From the NCBI GenBank assembly GCA_016719855.1, contig JADJYH010000005.1:62001-126000 (forward strand): 64,000 nucleotides of DNA. The letters are read 5' to 3'. Positions 42,996 to 53,230 of the stretch are shown here, piece by piece. The DNA is from Saprospiraceae bacterium (GTDB taxonomy: Bacteria > Bacteroidota > Bacteroidia > Chitinophagales > Saprospiraceae). The position numbers and the translations under genes are program-made. Position 1 is the first letter of the stretch, and every line of letters starts with the position of its first letter. Under the pieces are notes generated by a model, which saw only the letters and a program-made list of their open reading frames with translations, searched no databases and had not been told where the DNA came from.

Positions 42996-43003
42996 TACAT
43001 TTG
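42996..43003 (+). promoter_or_regulatory. Candidate -7 element of OmpA gene
   Basis: TACATTTG, a full TAnnTTTG match, 126 bases before the ATG at 43130. The -33 element is weak. Confidence 0.35.
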
Positions 43004-43129
43004 AGGAAAGAAGAAATCATCGTGCTTGCCAATCTCTAGGTGAAACTTCCCCCACATCCGATTTTTTTAGGTCGAATAAGCACTGTTGCCCAAGCTTTTT
43101 TGAATTAATCAAACCTAAAATTTCATTCC

Positions 43130-44242
43130 ATGAAAAAGCCACTAATCTTGATTTGTTCGCTGTTCTCTTTTGCGACCTCCATCGAGGCCCAGGTAGATGG
43201 ATTGCCCATGAACCCAGCACCAGGCAAATGTTATATCCGTTTCGTGACGCCCGCGCAATACCATACTGTCGAAAAGCGCGTACTGGTGCGGCCAGCCTAT
43301 ACCATGCTGACCAAAGTGCCCGCCGAGTACAAAACCGTGGAGGAGCGGGTACTGGTAAAACAGGCTTCAAAAAGGTATATTGCCTACCCGGCGGAGTACA
43401 AGGTGGAGTTTGACACCATTGAGGTCGAAGAACCGTACCACGAAATCACGATCATGCCTGCCAAGCTAGGCTTGAATATTGACTCCATTGAGGTGCGCCC
43501 TAAATTGACCCGCATGGAATGGCAGTATGCTTTTGAAGACTGCAAGTCCAAAGACCCACGGGATTGCATGGTGCTGAAAAATGTAGAACATCCGGCGGAA
43601 TTTCGCAGGTTTGACAGCCAAACCGTGGAGCGTGAAGCCGCATTTTCCAGAACCCAAAAAGGCGGCAGGGCAGCAATCGTAACCCGGCAAGTGGTGGCTA
43701 AAGAAGCCCATTTCGAGGCTATTGAAATCCCGGCTGAGTACCAGACCATCACCAAACGTGTACTGGTGAAGGACGAAGAAGTCGTCCAGACCGAAGTGCC
43801 TGCCGAGTACGTCGTTGCAACCGTTGAAGTTTTGGAAGATGCTGGTGGCATCGAAAAATGGGAAGAAATTGATTGCAACCTGACCAATAACACCGTACTG
43901 CCTATCACCTACGAACTGGGAAGCGCCCGCCTCACCGCCGATGCCCAAAACCTGATTGATTCCAAGCTCTTGAAATTGATGCGGGACAAGCCAAATATCC
44001 GCGTTGAAATCAGCGCACACACCGATTCACGCGGCGCTGCCGAGGCAAACCAAAGCCTATCTCAGGCCCGTGCCGAGTCGGTTGTTAACTACCTGGTTGG
44101 CCGAGGCATTAAGCGCAGTCGCCTAGTCGCCAAGGGCTTTGGCGAAACGCAACTGAAGAACCGTTGCGCCGATGGCCTGAGATGTACCGAAGCCGAACAT
44201 GCCCAAAACCGCCGCACCGAGTTCCGTGTTTTGAGCAACTAG
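43130..44242 (+). CDS. OmpA-family protein with N-terminal PAEYKTV-RVLV repeats
   Basis: 370 residues, intact. Signal peptide MKKPLILICSLFSFATSIEAQ. Residues about 30-245 contain about six copies of an 'AEY-x-TV-x-x-RVLV' beta-unit (AQYHTVEKRVLV, AEYKTVEERVLV, AEYKVEFDTIEV, AEFRRFDSQTVE, AEYQTITKRVLV, AEYVVATVEVL). Residues about 262-370 form an OmpA C-terminal domain (ITYELGSARLTADAQNLID, SAHTDSRGAAEANQSLSQARAESV, GFGETQLKNRC, NRRTEFRVL) that binds peptidoglycan. So it is a periplasmic or outer-membrane-linked protein whose repeated front half may reach or bind an unknown partner. Followed by two hairpins. Confidence 0.88.
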   Translation: MKKPLILICSLFSFATSIEAQVDGLPMNPAPGKCYIRFVTPAQYHTVEKRVLVRPAYTMLTKVPAEYKTVEERVLVKQASKRYIAYPAEYKVEFDTIEVEEPYHEITIMPAKLGLNIDSIEVRPKLTRMEWQYAFEDCKSKDPRDCMVLKNVEHPAEFRRFDSQTVEREAAFSRTQKGGRAAIVTRQVVAKEAHFEAIEIPAEYQTITKRVLVKDEEVVQTEVPAEYVVATVEVLEDAGGIEKWEEIDCNLTNNTVLPITYELGSARLTADAQNLIDSKLLKLMRDKPNIRVEISAHTDSRGAAEANQSLSQARAESVVNYLVGRGIKRSRLVAKGFGETQLKNRCADGLRCTEAEHAQNRRTEFRVLSN

Positions 44243-44255
44243 TTTCGGAGGAGAG

Positions 44256-44290
44256 AAGTTAGGCGGTAACTTCAAGTTACCGCCTAACTT
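44256..44290. terminator. Inverted repeat after OmpA gene
   Basis: AAGTTAGGCGGTAACTT (44256-44272) pairs with the AAGTTACCGCCTAACTT at 44274-44290. It lacks a U-tract and may be an additional RNA end structure upstream of the true terminator. Confidence 0.65.
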
Positions 44291-44307
44291 GACCAACTTG
44301 CCGGATA

Positions 44308-44345
44308 AAAAAGAGCCTCCTGTGTTTTCACAAGAGGCTCTTTTT
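44308..44345. terminator. Bidirectional rho-independent terminator
   Basis: AAAAAGAGCCTC (44308-44319) pairs with GAGGCTCTTTTT (44334-44345), with A- and T-tracts on both flanks, between the convergent OmpA and M49 peptidase genes. Confidence 0.9.
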
Positions 44346-44369
44346 CATGAAGTCAAAATGGATTTTTGA

Positions 44370-46381
44370 TTATTTCAAAAACCCAAACTGCTTCGCATAC
44401 TCCAGCATCTGCTTGGTAAAATCATCGGGATATTCCACCCTAACGTCTTTGATATTGCCCTTGGAATCGGTCACAGGCACGAGGCGAGGGTTGATGAAGC
44501 CACCGTAGGGCGGCAGGTTCAGTTTTTCGGAACGGGCCAGCACTTCTTTGTGGATGGCTTGGTCAACTTTTACGCCGTAGTTTTCAACCAGTGCCTTGCC
44601 AGCTTTGGCATCCCCCTGCGACTTGATGCGCTGGATTTCCTTCAACAGCTCGCCAAAGAGCTTGCGCAGTTTCTCGTAGTCCTTGATGTCGTAGTAGGTT
44701 TTTCCGTCCCGGCTCACCTTCTCGATGACGTTCTCCTTCTTCCCCATTTCATAGACCCAAGCTGCCACCAATTGGCGGTTGCGCATGTGCGCCTCTTCGA
44801 TATTGTTGCCGGGCTTGATGCGGCGCAATTGCAGCATCAGGCCGTTGCGGATATAGCTGTCGTACTCGGCCTTGCCCACTTCCAGCGAGGGCATCACCTT
44901 CAGTTCCAGCAGCTTCGGGTCCATGATGTAGTAGAGGGCAAAAAGGTCGGCACGGGCTTCTTCGAGCGTGGAGGAGTAGCCGGGCAGCGTGACCGATGGC
45001 TGTGCAATGCCTGGCTCCAGTACACCGGAGGCATGGCCGAGCACCTCGTGGAGGGCCGTGGTCAACTTGCCCGCAAGGTCGCCGTGCTCTTCGGACATCT
45101 TAACCTCCTCTGGGTCATGGGCGAACTCCAGCGTAAGGCCAGGGCCGCTCGATTTGCTATAGGCATCTTCGATGTTGCCAAGGCTGACCGACTTGGAACC
45201 CTTTTGTCGAATCCAGTTGGAGTTCGGTAAGTTGACACCAATTGGCGTGGAAGGCGAGGCGTCTCCAGACTCACCGGCGGTGTTTACTACTTTGTAGGTT
45301 ACGCCGGTCACGTTTTTCTTCTTGTGGTTGGGCAGCAGCGGCGAGTTGTCCTCGAACCACTGGGCGTTTTCACCGAGCACCTTCATGCGTTCCGAAGCCT
45401 CGAAGTCGTTGATTTGAACAATACTTTCGTAAGAACCACGCTGGCTCATGGGGTCGTGGTACACCTCCACAAAGCCGATGATATAGTCCACATCGCCCTC
45501 GGTGGCCTTTACCCATGCGAGGTTGAAATCTGCCCATTTTTCAGGTCGCCCGTCTTGAAATAGTCAATGAGGATGACGAGGGCATTTTTCTGCTTCTTGT
45601 TTTCGGCCACTTCCACGGCCTTTTGCAGCCAAGAGATGATTTGGTCAATGGCAGCGCCGTACATGCCGCCCGATTTCCAAACGTTCTCCCGGAGCTTGCC
45701 GTCCGGGCCCTTTTCGAGGCGGGAGTTGAGGCCCCATTCCAGCGGCTCTGGGTCTTCGCTGGTGTTGAGGGCTTCGTAGAATTTCTTGACGTCAGCGGTG
45801 GTCACATCCGGCCCCTGGAAGTTGACAGCGGAGGCCAGCACATTGTCCACGCCATCCTTTTGCTCCATCCGCTTGGGGACTATTTTTGGGTCAAACATAG
45901 CGGTGAGCACCTCCGGCGAAAGACCTCCGCCCACTTTGGCCAGCGTTTTTTCAAACCATTCCTTGGAAAAGCCCGGCTGGAACTTGTCGTGGGAGTAGTG
46001 GTGGTGGATGCCGTTGGAGAACCAGACCTGCTTGGCGTAAACAAGCAGTTCCGTCCAGTCCTTGCTGTTTTTGTCGCCCATGTAGTTGGCCACGATATTG
46101 TCCAGTGCCTGCCGGATGGGCAGGTTGAAGCGATAGTTTTGGTCATAAGTGATGTCACGACCGCTGAGACCAGCTTGGGTGAGGTAGTACACCAGCTTTT
46201 TCTGCTTCAGGCTCAGTTTTTCGAAGCCCGGAACCTGGTAGCGGATGATTTTTTTGTCGGCAAACGACTCGGTCGTCCACTTGAAGTTGTCCGTGTTGGT
46301 GGCAGGTGCCGCAGGTACTAGCTTTTTGTTGCAAGCGAAAGCAAAAATGGCGGCCAGAAAAAGGAAACTAAGTTTTTTCAT
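44370..46381 (-). CDS. M49-family (dipeptidyl-peptidase III-like) lipoprotein (one frame break)
   Basis: The start at 46381 gives MKKLSFLFLAAIFAFACNKK, a lipoprotein signal with cysteine near residue 17. The N-terminal frame stops at 45509 and the C-terminal frame opens from about 45535: a missing base in the T5 run (read as A-run on the minus strand) turns FKTGDLKKWADFNLAWVKATEGDVD into LKNGQIST. The reconstructed length is about 670. Zinc motif HEVLGHASG (the HExxGH type typical of M49) and EEARADLFALYYI supply the metal ligands. M49 enzymes release dipeptides from short peptides. An outer-membrane or periplasmic lipoprotein form would serve peptide nutrition. Single gene between strong terminators. 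Confidence 0.88.
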
Positions 46382-46814
46382 GTCGTTCCAAGTTGAGTAT
46401 TTGATGAAGAAATACGGTTTCTGGGGCTTGAATTCCGGGGTGAAATTAAGCCAAGTATTAAGTAAAAAGCGAAACGTTGGACAAATTATCTAGAAGCCGT
46501 CCCGAAACCCCTTGCATTTTTAGCCACAAATTTTGGCTTTTGGCAAAGGTGCCGCCGAATTCCAGTTCGGCGACACGATGCCGTTTCACTGGAATTGCCG
46601 GGCTTGGAAACACTCAATTCGGCCAAATTTTTGCAGCAACTACCAACCCCACGGCATTTTTAGCAAAATATTTTTTAATATGTGAAATGAACTTACCTTT
46701 GCCCCGGCTGCATTGGTTTCAGCGACGAGTAATACTGCCTGCCCCCACCGTTCCATTGGTTTTCAGACAGGAAAACGTATTCACCATCATCGTACGTTTT
46801 ACAAACAGCACACC
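46382..46814. other. Divergent upstream region of peptidase and sensor kinase genes
   Basis: About 430 bases without a supported gene. It contains a short inverted repeat near 46555-46600 (GAATTCCAGT ... ACTGGAATT) and the promoter element annotated at 46694-46701 for the sensor kinase. Confidence 0.45.
46694..46701 (+). promoter_or_regulatory. Candidate -7 element of NtrY-like kinase gene
   Basis: TACCTTTG, full TAnnTTTG match followed by C, 113 bases before the ATG at 46815. No clear -33 TTG. Confidence 0.45.
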
Positions 46815-49800
46815 ATGAAAAAGCGAACTTACTACGCCATTGCCGCCATTCTTCTTTTTTTTGGCTTGGGAGCCGCCCTTGATTTTGGGGTGACAAAGGA
46901 AGACCATCTTGAGACCTATGTGCACCGCATCGAGCGAAGCTTGCACAAAAAAGAGTCGGAGGTGTATTCTTTCCTGTCGGATACGGGGTTCATTTTCCGG
47001 CAGTTGCGGGGGGTGGAATACCTGCCCTCGCCCCAGCAGAAAGCCGACCTCGACCACCTGCTGGACCTTTCCCAGAAGCAGTACAACATTCGACTTTATT
47101 ACAAGGATTCGTTGGTCTATTGGCTCAACAACCGGGCCTACCTCTCCCCCGAACAAGCCGTGGCGCTGAGCAAAGAACCCGAAAAAGTGCGCCTCCTCCG
47201 GCTGCCCAATGGCTATTTTGAGCTTATCAAACAGAAACTGAGCGAAGACGTCATGGCTCCGCCATGATTCCCCATCAAGCGGAGTTTTCGAGGAAGAGTG
47301 ATTTTCTGCCCAATGAGTTCGTCACCGACGACTTCCCGATTCCCTCCGATGTGTTCCTCAAGGAATCCGGAAAGGATTTCGCCATCAAGAGCATGTACGG
47401 CGTGCCACTGGCCTGGCTTGATGCCACTGGCCCCGCCAAGGACCAGGCCAACCTCCAACTGGTTTTTTTCATCTACGTGCTTGGCTTCATCTGCATCGGC
47501 ATCCTAATCAACGACCTCGCCGTGCTGCTGGTAAGGCGCTACAAGCCCTGGGTTGGGGCGGCCTTCGTGCTTGGTTCCGTCATTTTTATTCGATATCTGA
47601 CCATCCAGTTTGGGTTTTCGCAGCATTTTGCCACTTTCCAGACCTTCTCCAAAGTGTTCACGGATCCGATTCTCGAAGGGGTGAACTCCCTGGGCGAGCT
47701 GCTCATCAACATCATCCTGCTCGTATGGATGATGGTGTTTTTCAACCGGGAATTTCAGGTAAAGGAGTTCAACCATCCCTCAATGGCCATCCGTTTTGGG
47801 CTTACAGCGCTCAATTTTTTCAGCGTAAACTTGGCCATGCTGATGGTTTGCAGCATTTTCAAGTCCATTATACTCGATTCGGACATTGTTTTTGATTTTG
47901 AAAACGTGTTCAATCTGAACTCTCAGAGTGTGCTGGCGATGGTTGGCGTGGTGCTGCTGCTGCTGGCGTTTTTCCTCTTCAGCCACCGCATGATGCAGGC
48001 CATCTACAAAGTTGGTTTGAGCAAAAATTGGCGGTTGGGCGCCGTGGCAGTGTCGCTTTTGGCATCGGTGCCGGTGGTGGTTTATGGTGACTTGAAGCTA
48101 CCGGTTGCCTATTTCCTAACGGCGGCGCTGATTTACCTCATCGTTTTTGAGTTTTTTGTGGAAGTACGCACGATGTCGCTGCAATGGCTGGTAGGATGGC
48201 TGATGCTCTTTTCGTGCCTCACAGCGCTGCTGCTCTACAAATACAACGGCGACAAGGACTACCTCCGCCGGGAGGAATATGCCAAGGCGCTCGCCAGCTA
48301 CGAAGACAAGCAAGCCGAGACGGGCCTTATCGAGATGGGCAACTTGCTCCTCTCCGACTCTTCGCTCAATTTATGGAGCCTCCTTACCAATTACTACGAG
48401 GATGAACTGATTCCAAAAGAGCAGGCACGGGACATCGTGGATGCCCAATTTGGCGCCAACAAGTACCTGCTGCACAACTACAAGTTTTCCCTCTACGGCT
48501 ACTTCCGGGAGGATGGAGAGGCCGCATTTTCGGAGCAAAACAAAACCTTCGGTGAAATGGAGGGGCAGTTCATGCAGGCCTACGCCACCAGCAACCCTAT
48601 CATACGGTTCCGCCCCGAAAAGACCAGGGACCCTGGTTACCTCCTCCGCCTCGACCTCAAGACCAGCCACCCGGTGACCATTTTCGTCATGTTCAAGCGC
48701 TCGTTCTCCACACCGTCGAAGGTGTACACGGAGATGTTGCTCGACAAAAAGTACAAAAACCTCACGGAACTTGACTATTACGACTATGGCATTTACCAAA
48801 ATGACACCTTGGTCGAAGACCGCAACAAATCCTATGGCAAACAGTTGACCGACTCGCTACCGCCCGTGGGGGAAGTACGGGTAGTGAAGCAAAGCAGCAC
48901 ACGCTCCGAGTTGTTGTATCACGCAGCCAACAACATTGCCATAAAAATTGGCCGTGAAACGGGCGGCTACATCAAGCCGCTTTCGCTGTTTTCTTATGTG
49001 TTCACACTGCTCACGCTGGCCATTTTGCTGTTTGGCGTCATCAACTATTTCACGAACGCCCTTCCTGGGCCGCTCAATTTTTTCAAAACCACAAAACCAT
49101 CGCTGCGCAACCAGTTCCAGTTTTGGGTCATCAGCATGGTCTTGTTTTCGTTCCTTGGCATTGGCTTTGTTACGGTTTGGTACTTCCAGCGCTCCTCCAA
49201 CGACTACCACAAAGGCCGCCTCGACCGAAAAGTGACCGCCGCACAGGCCAGTGTCAACTACGAAATAAAGGCTTGGCACAAAGAGCGCCAACGGGAGTGG
49301 GAGAAGGAAAACCGACGCACACCAAAAAACAGCACAAAGGACGCAGCGGTGGCTGACCATAAGTTCAAGATAAAACTAGAGAAGCCGCACGAAGAACTGT
49401 TGGTTGGCGACGAGGAAGAACTGGACGCTTTCTCGCTGTCGTCGCTCATTCCGCTGGTGTCGGAAGTACACCGGCTGGACGTCAACATCTACGACCTCAC
49501 TGGCAATCTGATAACTTCCTCAGAAGAGGACATTTTTAAGGGAGGCCTTGTCTCCAACAAAATGGGCGCCTATGCCTTCCTGAACCTGCACAACCTTGGC
49601 TACGAACGGTGCGACCAAGACGAGAGCATCGGCAACCTTGAATATACCTCTGCTTACCAACCGCTCAAGGACATGCAGGGGAAAACGCTGGCCTACATGG
49701 GCATACCCTACTATGCCCAGCACCGGGAGCTGCGCAGCGAGGTCACCGATTTTATGAGTACCCTGCTCAACGTGTACGTGTTCCTGTTGCTCATTGCGGG

Positions 49801-50689
49801 TGGTCTGGCTATTGTCATCGCCAACTCCATCACCAAGAAGTTGACGGAGCTTGGCAACAGTCTCCAACGCCTCCGCCTCGGCGGCAACGAGCCTATCGTT
49901 TGGCGGCGGAAGGACGAAATCGGCGACCTGGTGGAAGCCTATAACCGGGCGGTGAAAAAAATCGAGGAAAGCTCGCTGCTGCTGGCCCAATCGGAGCGGG
50001 ACGGCGCCTGGCGAGAGATGGCCAAGCAGGTGGCCCACGAAATCAAGAACCCGCTGACGCCGATGAAGCTCAGCATCCAGTACCTGTTGCACGCCTACCA
50101 GTCGAACCCCGACCCAGCGAGCATCGGGCCACTCATTAAACGGGTAACGGGCACGCTGGTGGAACAAATGGAATCGCTGGCGCAAATTGCGACCGAGTTC
50201 TCCAACTTCGCCAAGATGCCGCAGCCCGAGAACATCCAGTTTTCGCTCAACGACCTTGCTGCTTCGGTACACCACCTCTTCAAGAACGAGCGCCCCGATA
50301 TGGACATCAGCATCGAACTGCCCAAGGCTGATTTCGAAGTTTACGCCGACCGCAACCACGTGACCCGTGTCATCAACAACTTGCTGAAGAATGCCATCCA
50401 GGCCATCCCCGACGATCGCAAAGGGAAAATCGAGATGGTGCTTTATCAAGAAGGCAAGAATGCTATCCTAAAGGTGACAGACAATGGAACGGGCATCCCC
50501 CCCGAAATTCGGGAGAAGGTCTTTTCGCCCAATTTCTCCACAAAAAGTTCAGGCACGGGACTTGGCCTTGCCATTTGCAAGAACATCATCGAGGGCTTCA
50601 AGGGCGATATTTACTTTGAAACGGAGATGGACAAAGGCACTACTTTCGTTGTGGAGCTGCCGCTGATGAGCGTGTCGGAGCTGGTGTGA
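46815..50689 (+). CDS. Large NtrY-like membrane sensor histidine kinase (one frame break)
   Basis: Start ATG 46815 (MKKRTYYAIAAILLFF). The frame changes near 47250: before it SEDVMAPP and stop, after it RHGSAMIPHQAEFSRKSDFLPNEF in the frame that stays open to 50689. About 1,290 residues. N-terminal membrane helix plus a periplasmic-type domain, then about seven membrane helices (47470-48230), a large second extracytoplasmic domain, helices near 48990-49160 and 49755-49830, HAMP (NSLQRLRLGGNE...RRKDEIGDLVEAYN), HisKA with H-box (MAKQVAHEIKNPLTPMKL) and HATPase (NNLLKNAIQAIP, DNGTGIPPE, FSTKSSGTGLGLAICK). The H-box with NPLTPMKLSIQ is NtrY-type. The sensory signal is unknown; no response regulator adjoins. 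Confidence 0.88.
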
Positions 50690-50696
50690 TGCGCAC

Positions 50697-50765
50697 TTGT
50701 GGTCGCCCAATTTATTGGGCTGACCGAAAAAAGCACGGTCAGCCCAATAAATTGGGCGACCACAA
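50697..50765. repeat. Perfect 30-bp inverted repeat (GTGGTCGCC word)
   Basis: 50697-50726 is exactly complementary to 50736-50765 around a nine-base A-rich loop; each arm contains the smaller palindrome GCCCAATTTATTGGGC. Lies just behind the NtrY-like kinase stop and is probably its terminator. The same GTGGTCGCC word forms the arms of the repeat at 19787-19935. Confidence 0.9.
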
Positions 50766-50860
50766 TTGAGGTGACCCACATAACTTTTACCCATAAACAT
50801 CGTTGTTAAGACTGCTTGAAAACCCCACACAACATCCATTATTTATCATCCATTATTTCT

Positions 50861-52522
50861 ATGAAACATCACATCATCGCTGTCCTTTTTATTTTCTTCG
50901 CAAACGTCTTGGCTGCCCAGTGCATTTCCGGTGACTGCAAAAACGGCACGGGCATTTACCGCTACCCAAGTGGTGCCAAGTACATCGGCCAGTTCAAGGA
51001 CAACGAAATACACGGCGTTGGCACCTGCTACTACACCGATGGCAGCACCTACCGTGGCGAGTGGGCGCACCGGTTCCAAGAGGGTCGAGGCATCAAGACC
51101 CTTGAAGACGGCCGCACCTGGGAGGGCAACTGGAAAATGGGCCTCCCGATTGACTCCAGCGGCCAACCCATCGCAAACCTCTTTCCCGAAAAAGAACCCG
51201 AAGTGCAAACGGGCTGCCTCGCCGGCGACTGCGAGAACGGCCAAGGCACCTTTGCCTACGCTGGTGGCGCCAAGTACGAGGGCCAGTTCAAGGACAGCAA
51301 ACCCGAGGGCCACGGTATTTTTACCTACACCAACGGCGACCGGTACGAAGGCAACTTCAAGGCCGGGTTGAAAGAGGGCGTCGGTATTTTTTACTACGCC
51401 GACAATACCCAGACATCCGGCGAGTGGCGGGAGGGCGAGTACCTCGGCAACTCCCAAATCGAGCACGGCAAAGTGGGCTGCATCGAGGGCAACTGCGAAA
51501 ACGGCCGTGGCACTTACATCTACAAAGACGGCGTTGCCAAGTACGTCGGTGAGTTTGAAAACGGGATGCCCGACGGCGAGGGCGTCATATACTACTCCAA
51601 CGGCGAACGCTACAAGGGCCATTGGGGGCTCGGCGCCTTCAACGGCGAAGGCTCCCTCTTCCTGCCCGATGGCACCGAAGTAGCGGGCTTCTGGAAGGAC
51701 GGCTCGTACATGGGCACCGCCCAGCCCGAACCCGTCCAGCCAACTGCCCCTTCCAACCTCACTGCCGACGATTACATCGCCATCCGGCAGGCCAGCCAGA
51801 TGAAGGTTTGGGCTGTCGTGGTGGGCATTTCGGCTTATGACCACATGCCCACGCTGCGCTACACCGACGACGATGCCTACCGCATGTACGCCTTCCTGAA
51901 AAGCCCGGAGGGCGGCGCATTGGCCGACAACCAAATCAAGATTTTGATTGACGAAGACGCTACCCACGACAAGATTTTGGCGGCAATGACCGATATTTTC
52001 GGCAAGGCTGGACCCAATGACCTGGTGATGGTCTATTTTTCCGGCCATGGCCTACCGGGGTCGTTTTTACCCATTGATTTTGATGGGTTCAACAAAAAGC
52101 TCGACCACGAGGACATCAACCGGATAATGGAAAGCAGCCCCGCCAAATACAAGCTCTGCATCGCCGATGCGTGCCATTCCGGCAGCCTGCTGGCCATGGC
52201 CGAGAAGAGCGGCACCATCCGCAACGTGCTGGAAGACTACTACAAAACCCTCGCCCAGGCCGAAGCTGGCACGGCGCTCATCATGTCGTCAAAAGGTGAG
52301 GAAACTTCGCTGGAGAGTAGCGGCCTGCGCCAAGGCGTGTTCAGCCACTTCCTCATCCGGGGCCTCAAGGGCGAGGCCGACAAGGATGGCAACAAAATCG
52401 TGACGGTGCAGGAACTCTACGACTTCGTGGACGAAAACGTGAAGGCGTACACCATGAACCGCCAGTCGCCAGTCATCAAAGGACAGTTTGACCCGAAGAT
52501 GACGGTAAGCGTGGTGAGGTGA
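50861..52522 (+). CDS. Exported MORN-repeat / caspase-family (C14) protease
   Basis: Start ATG 50861 gives a signal peptide (MKHHIIAVLFIFFANVLAAQ); the reading from 50816 only adds untypical sequence. 553 residues. Residues about 21-300 are MORN repeats in three blocks, each opening with C-x-x-G-[DN]-C-x-NG-x-G (CISGDCKNGTG, CLAGDCENGQG, CIEGNCENGRG) and followed by YxGxF/YxGxW units. Residues about 325-553 form a caspase/metacaspase p20-like domain: MKVWAVVVGISAYDHMPTLRYTDDDA, catalytic His in MVYFSGHG, catalytic Cys in CIADACHSGSLL. Both catalytic residues are present, so activity is plausible. The signal peptide predicts export; there is no sorting domain, so it is probably periplasmic. 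The natural substrate is unknown. Confidence 0.9.
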   Translation: MKHHIIAVLFIFFANVLAAQCISGDCKNGTGIYRYPSGAKYIGQFKDNEIHGVGTCYYTDGSTYRGEWAHRFQEGRGIKTLEDGRTWEGNWKMGLPIDSSGQPIANLFPEKEPEVQTGCLAGDCENGQGTFAYAGGAKYEGQFKDSKPEGHGIFTYTNGDRYEGNFKAGLKEGVGIFYYADNTQTSGEWREGEYLGNSQIEHGKVGCIEGNCENGRGTYIYKDGVAKYVGEFENGMPDGEGVIYYSNGERYKGHWGLGAFNGEGSLFLPDGTEVAGFWKDGSYMGTAQPEPVQPTAPSNLTADDYIAIRQASQMKVWAVVVGISAYDHMPTLRYTDDDAYRMYAFLKSPEGGALADNQIKILIDEDATHDKILAAMTDIFGKAGPNDLVMVYFSGHGLPGSFLPIDFDGFNKKLDHEDINRIMESSPAKYKLCIADACHSGSLLAMAEKSGTIRNVLEDYYKTLAQAEAGTALIMSSKGEETSLESSGLRQGVFSHFLIRGLKGEADKDGNKIVTVQELYDFVDENVKAYTMNRQSPVIKGQFDPKMTVSVVR

Positions 52523-52680
52523 TTTTATAAGTTCCTGCCTACCGGCAGGCAGGCGGCAGTTTGGCAGTGGGGCAGTCAGTGGGAAAGTAATGGAATGGCA
52601 GTCATTGCATTCATGTTGATTCGACTATGCGTTTTGAATTTTAAACTTATCGTCTTAGTTTTGGATAAAAAATAAAAGCC

Positions 52681-52932
52681 ATGCCAGCTACTGCAACCGC
52701 AACATCTTCAACCAATATTGAAAATCGGAAACTCCGACTTATCAGCCGCATTGCCCAAATGGATGATGAGGCAGTTTTGAGCTTAATCGAAGACCTTGTT
52801 GAAGCGGATTCTGAAGCTGTTTTGACAAAGGAAGAAACTGCCATCGTAGAGCAACGGTTGGTTGGTTTTAGGGCGAAGCCCAATGAATTCGTGACACTGG
52901 AACAATTGGCTGGCAAAATCCAGCAGAGGTGA
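52681..52932 (+). CDS. Orphan antitoxin-like small protein
   Basis: 83 residues, intact. Helical N-terminal part (IENRKLRLISRIAQMDDEAVLSLIEDLVE) and C-terminal EETAIVEQRLVGFRAKPNEFVTLEQLAGKIQQR. The closing (V)TLEQLAGKI resembles addiction-module antitoxins of the 'VYTLEEVK' type (TIGR02574-like). No RelE/ParE-like toxin follows within 300 bases on the same strand. Start ATG 52681; DNA binding and toxin pairing are inference. Confidence 0.55.
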   Translation: MPATATATSSTNIENRKLRLISRIAQMDDEAVLSLIEDLVEADSEAVLTKEETAIVEQRLVGFRAKPNEFVTLEQLAGKIQQR

Positions 52933-53130
52933 CACCTTTCAAAAAGGTGTCAACTCTTTTCTACGGGTGGAGGTGGTAACTGTTTTGCACAAAAAGCGGC
53001 ATCCAGGTGTTTGGCAGCGAAGGGTTCAGCCACGGTAGCAAGTCTAGCTTTACTATTTTCACATCAGGCTGCTAAAATAGTACAACTATTTTCACAAAAC
53101 CTTCCAATTGTGCCATTTTGCACAAAAAAA

Positions 53131-53160
53131 AGAGCGGGCAACCAACTGGTCGCCCGCTCT
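53131..53160. terminator. Rho-independent terminator
   Basis: AGAGCGGGC (53131-53139) pairs with GCCCGCTCT (53152-53160), preceded by an A-run and followed by TTTTTAT, so it can work in both directions. It lies between the antitoxin-like gene and the minus-strand T9SS gene ending at 53231. Confidence 0.85.
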
Positions 53161-53230
53161 TTTTATACTAACCCTAGTCGTATTAGCAGTGCCTCGACTG
53201 CACACTGCCAACTGTCGAACTGCCAACTGC

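Noticed and set aside
50846..52048. 400-residue minus-strand frame opposite the MORN-caspase gene
   Set aside because: Alanine/valine-rich mirror of the MORN repeats; no start context or domain.
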